From Mytilisepta virgata (lineage: Eukaryota > Mollusca > Bivalvia > Mytilida > Mytilidae), in contig JAPWFG010000021.1 in the NCBI GenBank assembly GCA_028015205.1, forward strand, positions 620,001-684,000: a DNA stretch of 64,000 nt, in the 5' to 3' direction. Under the pieces are notes generated by a model. That model saw only the letters and a list, made by a program, of their open reading frames with translations, did not search any database and was not told the origin of the DNA. The number at the start of each line of letters is the position of its first letter. Position 1 is the stretch's first letter. Both the position numbers and the translations under genes were made by a program. Below, piece after piece: positions 1-12,351 of the stretch.

Positions 1-98
1 AGAATGGCTTCAAATATAATTTTCGAACAAACTTTTTCTAAAACTGGGAGGGTGGTGTTTTGTGCAATATTTGGAAGAAATAAAAGTCTAAGGTTTAA

Positions 99-1770
99 AA
101 AGTCGGTCAGAGGGGGTACTTCTTTCTGGACCTCGAAAATGAACATAACAACACTAAAATTAACATTGGACTAGACAAATTGGATGAACTTTTCAATATG
201 AGAGGACAACTAGAGGTGTTGACAGCCTGCTTTGAAAAGGTAAGATTTTTTACAAATATGTTCCCACTGCTTATCTTATAATAGCTGAAAGTTGATACTT
301 TTCTAGATTTTTAATTTAGATATAAATGACAATCAGAAAAGAATTTTTATATGTAGCAGATATAAAATTTAACATCTTTTAATGGTTGAATATTTGAATA
401 AACTCACGTAGTATAAGCATAAAGACACATCGGTTCGTGTATGAATTTCTTATAATATTTTTCTTATAGGAACATCATCAAGAACTCCGCAAGCAGAAAC
501 CACCAACGGAGTTTCATCCTGACGGATATTTTGTGCCATACAAACCACAAACGCCATTCGTAAGTTCTTTTATTTCATTAATTGTTTTATTATTTTTTAT
601 GTGTTTCAATTTGTTCCTCATGAATTCTATATATATATTTCAATTTATTTAAATTTCTGAGTTTAATATATATCTTTTTCAATAAATATTTCTTATCACT
701 ATTTTTTAGAATGAAAATGTACCACCTCAGCACTCCTATGATCAACAGACATCCAGCCCTCCATTTATAGCAGTAGCAACGATAAGTTCATTTATACTTG
801 TTTTATGTTTAGAATAGTTTTCCAGAGACTTTATTTACAGTCTACGAGTTATAAATATGTCTCATTTTTTTTGTCTGGATTCCCTTATTTATTTTCTACT
901 TCAAAATTATTCAAGCAATTCCCACCTTTTTAATTAGCTAAACTATGACATTTTCTTAAAAATATATCTTTTTTTCAGACATCTAACGCCAGACCGCAGC
1001 CACACCCATTAACACCACAAAAGGAAAATGTGACACCTTGTAGACCACCAACACCTTTTGTTAATAAACAATTATATTTCGCAGAAGGTATTCACAAATA
1101 TTTTTATATTAATGTGACTCTGAATTAAGAAGAAAGATAACTGTCTATCTGAAATATTTATTTTAAACATTAAAACCTCCTTTCCCACCATTATTTATAT
1201 AAATATATTTATTCGAAATAGTAAATTATCACTATAATGATGTACTGTGCTACATGTTTATATAGTATTATGATTTTGTTATTTTCAGAAACCAACTCAA
1301 GCAATTTTAAATGCTAATGACATACCAGCAACTTTATTCCAACCGACTAATCAACCTAAACGTCTTGTAAGTATAATCTTATACAGAAGTGTAGCGCTTT
1401 ATTTGAAAATAAATCATTCTATTGACATTATAGTAGTTTTGTATATACGCACAAAACAAAGTTTGCACACACACACATACATAATGGTTTTAGGTACATT
1501 TGTTAGACCTTTTTACATTTGTATTTTCATGTACTGCATCATTTTCAACGGTTTACATTTATGTTGTAGTCAACTTCAACCAATTCTACCTTCGAGGACT
1601 GGACACCTGCAAGATTCTATCAACCAATACCAACAAGAGTAACCAAACGACAAGCATCTGAAGACAACAACACAACAAAAAACCCTAGATATGAGGCTTT
1701 GCCTCCAGCTCCCACTGAGCTACATGAACTGTCGGAGAGTGAACTGAAGGAATTTTTTCAGGAGTTGTAA
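99..1770 (+). CDS. Spliced proline-rich protein of unknown function, left-arm copy, 5' end uncertain
   Basis: Not recognised. A chain of short exons stays open in one frame: about 99-239 (acidic, contains LDKLDELFNMRGQLEVL, donor GTAAGA), 470-559 (ends in QTPF, donor GTAAGT), 710 to about 770 (P/Q/S-rich; donor unclear), 979 to about 1066 or 1087 (PHPLTPQ, PPTPF; donor ambiguous), 1289-1366 (donor GTAAGT) and 1570-1770 ending in TAA. Clear pyrimidine-AG acceptors precede the inner exons. The product is rich in Pro, Thr and Gln with an acidic C-terminus (ELSESELKEFF), suggesting a disordered protein. It converges on the polymerase fragment at about 1882. The true start may lie in an upstream exon outside the window, since a stop at 96-98 limits the frame. 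Confidence 0.5.
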
Positions 1771-1881
1771 TGTGAACATTGTGAAACAGTGAATATGATT
1801 ATGGGCTTTTGGATTAGTATAGACAAAATAAGTAGACTCGGTTAGTTCTTTAACATATTTATTTACAATAAATAGTAACTT

Positions 1882-4246
1882 TAACACTGTTTATCAATTT
1901 TATAATGTCCATAGGCATAACTTTCAACGGCATTCTTCCAGTAGCGTTTATCATCAAAACTACAAAGTCCCTTTTTTACAATATTGTCCACAGAGTTCAT
2001 GGTTTTTGCTCCTGATGCTAGTGATAGAATTGATTGTTATTGTTTCGTCAGTCAAACAATGGTTATACATTTAATGGCGTAAAGTCCGTTTTTTTTCAGT
2101 TTTCGAAATTCCCTTTGCAACCTTCTTTTCCTTTTCACGTGTGATGTTTTCTTAGGAATCTGTTTTCATTGACTCATCATATAAAAGGCTATACATTTTA
2201 GGTCTCAGGCCAACGAATTCTTTCAGAGGTACACCTGAAAAAGCAAAAAACAGAAAAATTTTGTGAACAAGTATAAAAAAACAAAAACTTTATGAAAAAG
2301 TTTGTAGAAAAGGAAAAATTTTGTGAAAAGTTTTAGAAAACTGAAATTTTTTTTTGAAAAAGTGTGTAGAAAAGAAAAAAAAGTTTAGAAAAACTGAAAA
2401 ATTTGTGAAAAAGTCTGTAGAAAAGAAAAAAAAATTGAAAAAGTTTGTAGAAAAGGAAAATATTTGTGAAAAAGTTTAGAAAATCAGAAAATTTTTGTTA
2501 AAAAGTTGTAAAATTTGTAGAAAAACTTAAAAAAAATTGTGAAAAAGTTTAGAAAAACAGAAAAATTTTGTGAAAAAGTTTAGAAAAGTTTAGAAAATCA
2601 GAAAATATTTGTTAAAAAGTTGTAAAATTTGTAGAAAAACTGGAAAAAATTGTGAAAAAGTTTAGAAAAACAGAAAAATTTTGTGAAAAAGTTTAGAAAA
2701 ACTAAAATTTTTGTGAAAAAGTCTGTAGAAAAGAAAAAAAAATTTAAAAAGTTTGTAGAAAAGGAAAAATATTTGTGAAAAGGTTTAGAAAATCAGAAAA
2801 TTTTTGTTAAAAGGTTGTAAAATTTGTAGAAAAACTGAAAAAATTGTGAAAAAGTTTAGAAAAACAGAAAAATTTTATGAAAAAGTTTAGAAAATCAGAA
2901 AATTTTTGTTAAAAACCTGTAAAATTTGTAGAAAAACTGAAACACTTTGTGAAAAAGTTGTAAAAAGCTTAGAAAAACAATAAAAAATTGTGAAAAGGTT
3001 TGTAGAAAAGAAAAAAAATGAAAAAGTTTGTAGAAAAGGAAAAATTTTGTGAAAAAAGTTTAGAAAATCAGAAAATTTTTGTGAAAAAGTTGTAAAATTT
3101 CTTAGTAACAGACAAGCAGTTAAAATTTTTTATATAAATTATACTTACCACCAAGTTCGTCTTTGAATTTTCCTGGTACTTTCTTATTTTTGTTAGTAAA
3201 AAGGTGTTTTGTCTTGTTGAAGGAGCCGTAATTTGAAGTGTCAATAAGGTCTTTCATATTTTCCAAGTCCCCGTAGACATCATCAGTGTGTATTTCATAG
3301 CATAAGGAATCTGTGTCTGTAAACAGTAAGTTGATCTTCTCACCATACTTTTGTTTCATCACTTTGTAATGGAACTCATACATCAACCACTTTAATAGAT
3401 CCAATATGACTTGCCCAGCATAGATAGGTTTCTTGAGGGTGAGATTGATTTGTTGGTTGTGAACACCGACGAGGTCTTCATTAAAAATCTGACATCGGAT
3501 AAATGATGGTTTTGCCACCAGCTTTTTTAGTTTGTCTTCTGAATTGATTAGCTTTAAATTCATTCGTGCTCGTAAATTTTCCATACATTTACCGAATACA
3601 CTATTACACATTAACTTAAAGAAATCCTTTTCAAAGTCGTTTTTTGCCATTTTCCGCATATTACTGTTCAATTCTATGTAGGTTTTTAACCAAGGCTCCT
3701 GATGAAAGGCTAATATCCTTTGAATTTTTGTGATTTTCATTCCAAATTCTGTGTAAAGTTGCAGATTTCTATAATGCGCCACATAATTTGTCTTTTTCTC
3801 TAGAGTTGGAATTAATTTCCGTGTTTTTATTCTTCGTTTGACCTTTTCTTCACCACTTGAATTTATTACTGTATTAAGCTTTTTCCATAACCCAGTACTA
3901 TATTTGGATAAATTTTCGTCTTCAACCAATAAATTTCAGGTGAGAAAGGGTAGTCATTGTGTTCGTTGTAAAGATGTTTAGGGTACTCCAAATCCACGTA
4001 TAAAATTTAGCCCACTTTTGCATCTACTTCGACTTTTTGTAAATCAAAATGTTCAATTTCATTCTCATTTAAGAAATGGGAAAAACCCATAGGGTAATGG
4101 TTGACATATCGCCCAACCATAGAGATTGTTGGCATCCAAGTACATGTTGTGTTTTTTATTGTCGGATCCATCAAAGTCGTTGACATATTGATGATTTGCT
4201 TTGCTGTATTTTTTGGTAACCATATTAACTTCCCTCTAGTTCCCAG
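1882..4246 (-). pseudogene. Broken family B DNA polymerase fragment (Polinton/adintovirus-like), left-arm copy
   Basis: Mirror copy of the fragment at 4247-6577. The longest open piece is 3149-3929. It carries the motif B region (KLMCNSVFGK) and motif C (FTDTDSL), which bind template and metal in protein-primed-type family B polymerases (DNA_pol_B_2 family). Motif A (YLDANNLYGW) lies nearer the palindrome centre at about 4110-4145. The N-terminal half, including the exonuclease domain, is absent because the palindrome centre cuts the gene. An intron-like gap at 2235-3148 with GT-AG ends splits the 3' part. Lesions are the same as in the other arm. Confidence 0.8.
2245..3110. repeat. A/T-rich degenerate minisatellite inside the polymerase intron, left arm
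   Basis: About 865 bp of degenerate tandem units built from GAAAAAGTTT(G)TAGAAAA and AAATTTTTGTGAAAAAG phrases, with unit lengths varying from roughly 20 to 35 bp. It fills nearly all of the interval between the two polymerase pieces. No coding potential was seen. Confidence 0.85.
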
Positions 4247-6577
4247 AAAATACAGCAAAGCAAATCATCAATATGTCAACGACTTTGATGGATCCGACAA
4301 TAAAAAACACAACATGTACTTGGATGCCAACAATCTCTATGGTTGGGCGATATGTCAACCATTACCCTATGGGTTTTTCCCATTTCTTAAATGAGAATGA
4401 AATTGAACATTTTGATTTACAAAAAGTCGAAGTAGATGCAAAAGTGGGCTAAATTTTATACGTGGATTTGGAGTACCCTAAACATCTTTACAACGAACAC
4501 AATGACTACCCTCTCTCACCTGAAATTTATTGGTTGAAGACGAAAATTTATCCAAATATAGTACTGGGTTATGGAAAAAGCTTAATACAGTAATAAATTC
4601 AAGTGGTGAAGAAAAGGTCAAACGAAGAATAAAAACACGGAAATTAATTCCAACTCTAGAGAAAAAGACAAATTATGTGGCGCATTATAGAAATCTGCAA
4701 CTTTACACAGAATTTGGAATGAAAATCACAAAAATTCAAAGGATATTAGCCTTTCATCAGGAGCCTTGGTTAAAAACCTACATAGAATTGAACAGTAATA
4801 TGCGGAAAATGGCAAAAAACGACTTTGAAAAGGATTTCTTTAAGTTAATGTGTAATAGTGTATTCGGTAAATGTATGGAAAATTTACGAGCACGAATGAA
4901 TTTAAAGCTAATCAATTCAGAAGACAAACTAAAAAAGCTGGTGGCAAAACCATCATTTATCCGATGTCAGATTTTTAATGAAGACCTCGTCGGTGTTCAC
5001 AACCAACAAATCAATCTCACCCTCAAGAAACCTATCTATGCTGGGCAAGTCATATTGGATCTATTAAAGTGGTTGATGTATGAGTTCCATTACAAAGTGA
5101 TGAAACAAAAGTATGGTGAGAAGATCAACTTACTGTTTACAGACACAGATTCCTTATGCTATGAAATACACACTGATGATGTCTACGGGGACTTGGAAAA
5201 TATGAAAGACCTTATTGACACTTCAAATTACGGCTCCTTCAACAAGACAAAACACCTTTTTACTAACAAAAATAAGAAAGTACCAGGAAAATTCAAAGAC
5301 GAACTTGGTGGTAAGTATAATTTATATAAAAAATTTTAACTGCTTGTCTGTTACTAAGAAATTTTACAACTTTTTCACAAAAATTTTCTGATTTTCTAAA
5401 CTTTTTTCACAAAATTTTTCCTTTTCTACAAACTTTTTCATTTTTTTTCTTTTCTACAAACCTTTTCACAATTTTTTATTGTTTTTCTAAGCTTTTTACA
5501 ACTTTTTCACAAAGTGTTTCAGTTTTTCTACAAATTTTACAGGTTTTTAACAAAAATTTTCTGATTTTCTAAACTTTTTCATAAAATTTTTCTGTTTTTC
5601 TAAACTTTTTCACAATTTTTTCAGTTTTTCTACAAATTTTACAACCTTTTAACAAAAATTTTCTGATTTTCTAAACCTTTTCACAAATATTTTTCCTTTT
5701 CTACAAACTTTTTAAATTTTTTTTTCTTTTCTACAGACTTTTTCACAAAAATTTTAGTTTTTCTAAACTTTTTCACAAAATTTTTCTGTTTTTCTAAACT
5801 TTTTCACAATTTTTTCCAGTTTTTCTACAAATTTTACAACTTTTTAACAAATATTTTCTGATTTTCTAAACTTTTCTAAACTTTTTCACAAAATTTTTCT
5901 GTTTTTCTAAACTTTTTCACAATTTTTTTTAAGTTTTTCTACAAATTTTACAACTTTTTAACAAAAATTTTCTGATTTTCTAAACTTTTTCACAAATATT
6001 TTCCTTTTCTACAAACTTTTTCAATTTTTTTTTCTTTTCTACAGACTTTTTCACAAATTTTTCAGTTTTTCTAAACTTTTTTTTCTTTTCTACACACTTT
6101 TTCAAAAAAAAATTTCAGTTTTCTAAAACTTTTCACAAAATTTTTCCTTTTCTACAAACTTTTTCATAAAGTTTTTGTTTTTTTATACTTGTTCACAAAA
6201 TTTTTCTGTTTTTTGCTTTTTCAGGTGTACCTCTGAAAGAATTCGTTGGCCTGAGACCTAAAATGTATAGCCTTTTATATGATGAGTCAATGAAAACAGA
6301 TTCCTAAGAAAACATCACACGTGAAAAGGAAAAGAAGGTTGCAAAGGGAATTTCGAAAACTGAAAAAAACGGACTTTACGCCATTAAATGTATAACCATT
6401 GTTTGACTGACGAAACAATAACAATCAATTCTATGACTAGCATCAGGAGCAAAAACCATGAACTCTGTGGACAATATTGTAAAAAAGGGACTTTGTAGTT
6501 TTGATGATAAACGCTACTGGAAGAATGCCGTTGAAAGTTATGCCTATGGACATTATAAAATTGATAAACAGTGTTAA
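4247..6577 (+). pseudogene. Broken family B DNA polymerase fragment (Polinton/adintovirus-like), right-arm copy
   Basis: The C-terminal half of a DNA_pol_B_2-type polymerase. In order: motif A (YLDANNLYGW, about 4314-4343), an in-frame TAA at 4450-4452 followed by homologous sequence in the same frame, a frameshift near 4525-4530, then an open stretch 4530-5310 with motif B (KLMCNSVFGK) and motif C (FTDTDSL). An intron-like gap 5311-6224 has a GTAAGT donor and a TTTTTCAG acceptor and joins in phase to a piece containing KEFVGLRPKMYS. Further stops and frameshifts follow, and a last in-frame piece (GLCSFDDKRYW, AYGHYKI) ends in TAA at 6575-6577. The N-terminal exonuclease part is missing. The gene cannot encode a working enzyme as it stands. 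AATAAA lies at 6595-6600. Polinton versus endogenous adintovirus origin cannot be decided without capsid genes. Confidence 0.82.
5345..6215. repeat. A/T-rich degenerate minisatellite inside the polymerase intron, right arm
   Basis: Mirror of 2245-3110. Tandem CTTTTTCACAAAATTTTTC and TTTTTCTACAAA phrases occupy the intron between the two polymerase pieces. The strongly pyrimidine-rich sense strand leads into the TTTTTCAG acceptor at 6217-6224. Confidence 0.85.
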
Positions 6578-6687
6578 AGTTACTATTTATTGTAAATAAA
6601 TATGTTAAAGAACTAACCGAGTCTACTTATTTTGTCTATACTAATCCAAAAGCCCATAATCATATTCACTGTTTCACAATGTTCACA

Positions 6688-8359
6688 TTACAACTCCTGA
6701 AAAAATTCCTTCAGTTCACTCTCCGACAGTTCATGTAGCTCAGTGGGAGCTGGAGGCAAAGCCTCATATCTAGGGTTTTTTGTTGTGTTGTTGTCTTCAG
6801 ATGCTTGTCGTTTGGTTACTCTTGTTGGTATTGGTTGATAGAATCTTGCAGGTGTCCAGTCCTCGAAGGTAGAATTGGTTGAAGTTGACTACAACATAAA
6901 TGTAAACCGTTGAAAATGATGCAGTACATGAAAATACAAATGTAAAAAGGTCTAACAAATGTACCTAAAACCATTATGTATGTGTGTGTGTGCAAACTTT
7001 GTTTTGTGCGTATATACAAAACTACTATAATGTCAATAGAATGATTTATTTTCAAATAAAGCGCTACACTTCTGTATAAGATTATACTTACAAGACGTTT
7101 AGGTTGATTAGTCGGTTGGAATAAAGTTGCTGGTATGTCATTAGCATTTAAAATTGCTTGAGTTGGTTTCTGAAAATAACAAAATCATAATACTATATAA
7201 ACATGTAGCACAGTACATCATTATAGTGATAATTTACTATTTCGAATAAATATATTTATATAAATAATGGTGGGAAAGGAGGTTTTAATGTTTAAAATAA
7301 ATATTTCAGATAGACAGTTATCTTTCTTCTTAATTCAGAGTCACATTAATATAAAAATATTTGTGAATACCTTCTGCGAAATATAATTGTTTATTAACAA
7401 AAGGTGTTGGTGGTCTACAAGGTGTCACATTTTCCTTTTGTGGTGTTAATGGGTGTGGCTGCGGTCTGGCGTTAGATGTCTGAAAAAAAGATATATTTTT
7501 AAGAAAATGTCATAGTTTAGCTAATTAAAAAGGTGGGAATTGCTTGAATAATTTTGAAGTAGAAAATAAATAAGGGAATCCAGACAAAAAAAATGAGACA
7601 TATTTATAACTCGTAGACTGTAAATAAAGTCTCTGGAAAACTATTCTAAACATAAAACAAGTATAAATGAACTTATCGTTGCTACTGCTATAAATGGAGG
7701 GCTGGATGTCTGTTGATCATAGGAGTGCTGAGGTGGTACATTTTCATTCTAAAAAATAGTGATAAGAAATATTTATTGAAAAAGATATATATTAAACTCA
7801 GAAATTTAAATAAATTGAAATATATATATAGAATTCATGAGGAACAAATTGAAACACATAAAAAATAATAAAACAATTAATGAAATAAAAGAACTTACGA
7901 ATGGCGTTTGTGGTTTGTATGGCACAAAATATCCGTCAGGATGAAACTCCGTTGGTGGTTTCTGCTTGCGGAGTTCTTGATGATGTTCCTATAAGAAAAA
8001 TATTATAAGAAATTCATACACGAACCGATGTGTCTTTATGCTTATACTACGTGAGTTTATTCAAATATTCAACCATTAAAAGATGTTAAATTTTATATCT
8101 GCTACATATAAAAATTCTTTTCTGATTGTCATTTATATCTAAATTAAAAATCTAGAAAAGTATCAACTTTCAGCTATTATAAGATAAGCAGTGGGAACAT
8201 ATTTGTAAAAAATCTTACCTTTTCAAAGCAGGCTGTCAACACCTCTAGTTGTCCTCTCATATTGAAAAGTTCATCCAATTTGTCTAGTCCAATGTTAATT
8301 TTAGTGTTGTTATGTTCATTTTCGAGGTCCAGAAAGAAGTACCCCCTCTGACCGACTTT
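6688..8359 (-). CDS. Spliced proline-rich protein of unknown function, right-arm copy
   Basis: Reverse-complement duplicate of the gene at 99-1770 with the same exon pattern: terminal exon 6688-6888 (stop at 6688-6690), then about 7092-7169, 7371-7479, 7688-7748, 7899-7988 and a first visible exon around 8219-8359. Unlike the left copy its upstream flank is in the window (8360-8990), where I see no further convincing exon, so the start remains uncertain. If the palindrome is an assembly artefact, this is probably the real copy because it joins unique flanking DNA. Confidence 0.5.
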
Positions 8360-8459
8360 TTAAACCTTAGACTTTTATTTCTTCCAAATATTGCACAAAA
8401 CACCACCCTCCCAGTTTTAGAAAAAGTTTGTTCGAAAATTATATTTGAAGCCATTCTTA

Positions 8460-8986
8460 ATCTTGAAGTACGTACTTTGCGATGTTGCTGATATGCAAGA
8501 TGGAGTTTTAAAATTCTGGATATTATTCCTATTTCGTGTTTGTAAAAGATTTAGCTCTGAACCAATAGTAATACCACACTAGCAAATAGGGACAGGGTTA
8601 ACTGAGATAAGAGTAAAAATTCTTAGAGTACTATGTACGGTATTTTTCTGATTGGTGAACCGATGAAAATACTGTGAAGGGTTGTATGATTATTAAATTA
8701 TTGTTATTTTGTTACAAAAAAAAATGATAGTAGTCTCAGTGTCAAACCCTATCCAGTAAAATAATAACTCCAATTAATCGTGTAATCAATTAGTGAAATG
8801 ATATATTATATATTTTTTATTTCATTTCAACTCTCTATAAATTTTCATACATTTCTTAAAAAAAAATTATATTGTTGTTATTAAAAACAGATCGGGTCCT
8901 TTTATTGATAAATGTAAACCCTCAGTTTTAATTGCGTTAATTGTTTATGCATGCGTACATTTGTTGTGTTGATCAAGAAGAACAAA
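8460..8986. other. Unique right flank of the palindrome, no feature seen
   Basis: AT-rich sequence with no convincing exon. This is the only visible junction between the palindrome and single-copy DNA. Confidence 0.5.
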
Positions 8987-9831
8987 ATGACATCGGTTTT
9001 ATTTTGTTGTGTTGTCATCATTTTGTACACCGTTGAAGGCTTTGAATTAAATGAGAAAACATGTAAGCAAAACAAAACAACCAGTATGTTGCTGTGGAGC
9101 TCGAGTGTAGCTTTGTAGGAGCCGGATTCTATAGATTTAATGGAAAGCCAACAGTCAGGAGAATCACAATGGACAGACTGACGGAGGACAGCTTTTTGAT
9201 GGCGACATTAGAAAATATAGAGTCTGTTACCATTTTGCAAGCAGGTCTGTGTGGCCATATTTCTACACCAAGATCAACAAAGATTGTCATTAAAGACAAA
9301 GCATGTGTAAGTATAAGTATCTCGTATCTGAGTAAAAAAAAAAAAAAGAGGCGTGGAAGTGAATCTACAAATGTACATATACCTTGGTGAAAGGTCAATA
9401 TTCATCTACTACTCTCCCCTTTTCATGTGACAATCAAAATTTATGTTGTCCTTTTTTTTGTAATCCCTTTATTGCACATTAATCATTACTTTTTAACTGA
9501 TAATTATTTTCATGGATGTTAAAAAAAACAGTTTATTAATCTTGAATCAGAAAAATTCTTTTCTTTGGGAAAATTCTGGTCTTAATAACAACTCAGCAAT
9601 TCTCTCATATAACATTTAATTTCAACTCTGTTAAGCAAAATTTATAGTGATATAATTAAGACCATTGATAGTTTAAATGAAAAATCCAATGTTATTTAAG
9701 TTTTTATTTATGATTGCTTTTCTTTAGATAACACCAACAGTTATGGTATTTACCACGGAAACAAGACAAGACAGGGGACTTCAGACACAACTAGTACTCC
9801 TAACCCTAATGATCACACATTTAAAACACAG
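8987..9831 (+). CDS. Possible secreted-protein gene, two or more exons, possibly frameshifted
   Basis: Not recognised. An ATG at 8987 opens a hydrophobic signal-peptide-like start (MTSVLFCCVVIILYTVEG) that runs into a stop near 9119. A second frame, open through 9094-9306 and containing ELECSFVGAGFYRFNGKP, ends at a consensus GTAAGT donor at 9307. A candidate exon follows at 9728-9831 (acceptor TTTCTTTAG, donor GTGGGT). Joining the signal peptide to the second frame needs a one-base shift within 9064-9090 (an A/C-rich run), so this is a pseudogene, a sequence error or two unrelated ORFs. The 98-residue piece could be part of an extracellular domain. Later exons were not found. Confidence 0.35.
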
Positions 9832-11447
9832 GTGGGTCTTGATTACTGTCATTTTGTGACATTTGCCTCTGCTGGTCAATCATCTCTGGATGAAATTCTA
9901 ATCCGTAATAAAAAAATCAATTATATTTTTTTTACCTCCTCTGTCGATTTCTAAACATTCATAACAAGGGTGGAACTGAACACTAGTAATATTTCTCTCC
10001 ATAAATTCTCTTAAATTTCTCAAAACACTTGAAATAAATGAATTAGACATTATAGTAGATTTAGCTGTGTTGTTGCTAACTGTTTAATTGTTGAGTTTTT
10101 ATCTTAAGCACCAATATATATCTTGAAAATCTTATTATAGACATCCATTGTCTCGTGGGATTAACATTATGTCAAGATTACAAGAAAAACATGTTTGACC
10201 ATCATATACATGTACAAAAGATTATAAAACTATACATGTAACTTTAGACATATATTTAAGCTTTTGGTGCTCTGTTGCATTGTCTGTTCTCTAACTTACT
10301 TTAAATTCATAATTTTAAAAGTGTGTGTGTGTTTTTTTCTCTCCTCTCTTCAGATATATGAAAGCTACACTTAGTACTCTAATAATGTAGACTGAATAAT
10401 TACTTGAACACTATCATAGATTTTCTCTTTGGCTTTTAAGTTGATGGCTAAGTTTAGTTTCAAAATAAAAATAAACAAAATTAGTAAGGCTAGACATATT
10501 AAGTTATGATATGGGTCTTAAAATTATGGAGTTTGTATATAAATATAGATAGCATTTTTATAGAACTGAGTTTATGTAGTATGTAGAATGTGTGTTTAAT
10601 TCAAAGCTGTGGTTATCAGAAGGACATGCATCCTTTTTGTTATGAACATTCTGTTTGAGTCATGATTGTTTGGGTGTATCTATTTCAAATTTATCTGATG
10701 AATTTCAAATTTCAAATTACATCCTATGATAAACCTACATGTATTTGCATTATTTTTTAACTTGATTATTTTTTTAATTGCTGTTGATTGATTAAGATTT
10801 TAGTTAGCTTAAACATTCCATATTATGTATGACATATTTTAGTTATTGTTATTGTTATTTACATATCAATCTATAAGTATATATTTTGCTGTCATAATTT
10901 TGGTTTTTAATGGTGCTTTCAAATATCCACCAATCATTCCATTATGTCTTTATATAGAGGTATCTAATGGCCATTTTAGCTTAAAACACTAAGCAATATG
11001 TGTTTGCATTATCATTCCCTTGTGTATTTATTAGGATAGAACCTATCATACATGTATGTTAAATCTCCTTTTATCAGTTGTTATTACTTTAAATACTCAG
11101 GATTATCCACATACAACTACATTAATATTGTTGTCCTTATCAAAATAGGGCTAAAAATAAAGTTGTTAGGTTTGGCTTCTACCATTACTATTTTTGTGTG
11201 TGTTATAGATTATTTTTTATGATTACTATGTTTTATAAGATATTGACTGTTATGTTGATAAATGTTCTAACTTCAATAAAACTTAGTTGATAAGTTTTTA
11301 ATTTGAAACAAATTGATGATTTGATATTGATTTTATTTTTATGCATACAATTTTGAATAAATAGTTCAGTGATTTTAAATTTTTCTGTGCCTAAAGTATA
11401 AAATGACGGTATTTGTATTGTTAAGATGTATATATTGTGATAACTTG
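9832..11447. other. Noncoding AT-rich DNA, no gene seen
   Basis: No supported exon, RNA gene or clear repeat in this 1.6-kb stretch. Several AATAAA-like hexamers occur but none can be tied to a transcript. Confidence 0.5.
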
Positions 11448-11552
11448 ATATTCAGTTTTATTGACATCGGTGTGCTAAAATGTTGTGTAAAATAGTTTAT
11501 ATATGTTATTTCTAGTTGTTTTTTTAATGTATGAATTAGAGAAAAAAAGGGG
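11448..11552 (+). repeat. Dispersed direct repeat, copy 1 of 3
   Basis: About 100 bp starting GATATTCAGTTTTATTGACA and ending in an A/G-rich AGAGAAAAAAAGGGG. It recurs at about 13075-13152 and 13176-13285. No coding potential. It marks a local segmental duplication of the 11.4-13.7 kb region. Confidence 0.85.
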
Positions 11553-11724
11553 TTACAAATGTAACACTCATTTACAAAGCAGTATCAGATTTCAAAATCT
11601 TGAGGTTCTCACAGTCTTAATTCAACATGGGTGATACATCTCTGTATGAGCTAACTTCTAGACACTCGATCAAAAAGGAAATGTTCTGAAGTTTCTTGCA
11701 AAAATATGGACAAATGTTCATTAG

Positions 11725-11955
11725 ACAACTATAGAGAAAACTTTTCAAATTAAAAGATATACACACAAAAAAAAATAAAAAAGTTCGAAACCAACAGTTT
11801 TTATGTCACCTTACTATAGTCATCACTTGGTGTTCGTTGTCTGTGGGTGTGTTCTCCATCTGAAGAAAAATGTGCATGAGACAGCAATAGAGAAAACTTT
11901 TCAAATTAAAAGATATACACAAAAAAAAAGAAGTTTGAAACAAACAGTTTTTATA
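11725..11955 (+). repeat. Short direct duplication
   Basis: The phrase AGAGAAAACTTTTCAAATTA plus its downstream neighbours occurs at about 11732-11800 and again at 11889-11955. Simple local duplication, noncoding. Confidence 0.8.
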
Positions 11956-12109
11956 TCACAGTGTAAAGAAACCATTATGAGCTAGATCTTCTGGCTTTTG
12001 TTTAATCTGTTCTGGTCAATTTCCATATGATTTTATTCTATTTATGAAATACATCATATTTGAATGGACTGGTTTGAAACGGAGGACGTCTGAAAAAAAT
12101 TCATTTATA

Positions 12110-12300
12110 TACTGCCACCACCTGAAGTCCCTGCAATTTGTATAATTAAATTGTACTTCAAGTCTTCAACCGTTAATTCAACAATGTCATAAAGCTGTTT
12201 TAATTCTATGAATCTACTCAATTTATACTTAAATAATAAGATATATATCTGTCCCCCTTTTTGTTGTAATCAAAACCTGATAATGTAACCCTAGAATTTT
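12110..12300 (+). repeat. Direct duplicate block, copy 1
   Basis: A block of about 190 bp (ACCACCTGAAGTCCCTGCAA...) recurs at 13296-13500 with more than 95 percent identity by eye. Together with the neighbouring duplicated blocks it indicates a tandem segmental duplication with a spacing of roughly 1.2 kb. Confidence 0.9.
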
Positions 12301-12351
12301 CATTTTGAATTTTAACGTATATCTGAATTTCAAAAATAAATATAGATTCTG

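Larger units (their letters stand above)
1..8457. repeat. Near-perfect giant inverted repeat (palindrome), arms about 4.2 kb
   Basis: Positions 1-4212 and 4247-8457 are reverse complements, with a loop of about 34 bp at 4213-4246 that pairs only partly. The arms differ by very few positions that I could find: one substitution near 2024/6435, one near 3949/4510, and about one base of length. Both arms carry the same genes and the same disabling mutations. The left arm reaches base 1 of the window, so its outer end is unseen; unique sequence follows the right arm from 8458. This could be a recent natural inverted duplication or a fold-back assembly artefact at a contig end, and the sequence alone cannot decide. 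Confidence 0.95.

Noticed and set aside
1403..1642. 79-residue ORF
   Set aside because: Spans an intron and the start of the last exon of the proline-rich gene in a different frame from the splice-supported one.
4101..4394. 97-residue ORF across the palindrome centre
   Set aside because: Its first third is antisense to the polymerase of the other arm; only the part after about 4247 is real polymerase sequence.
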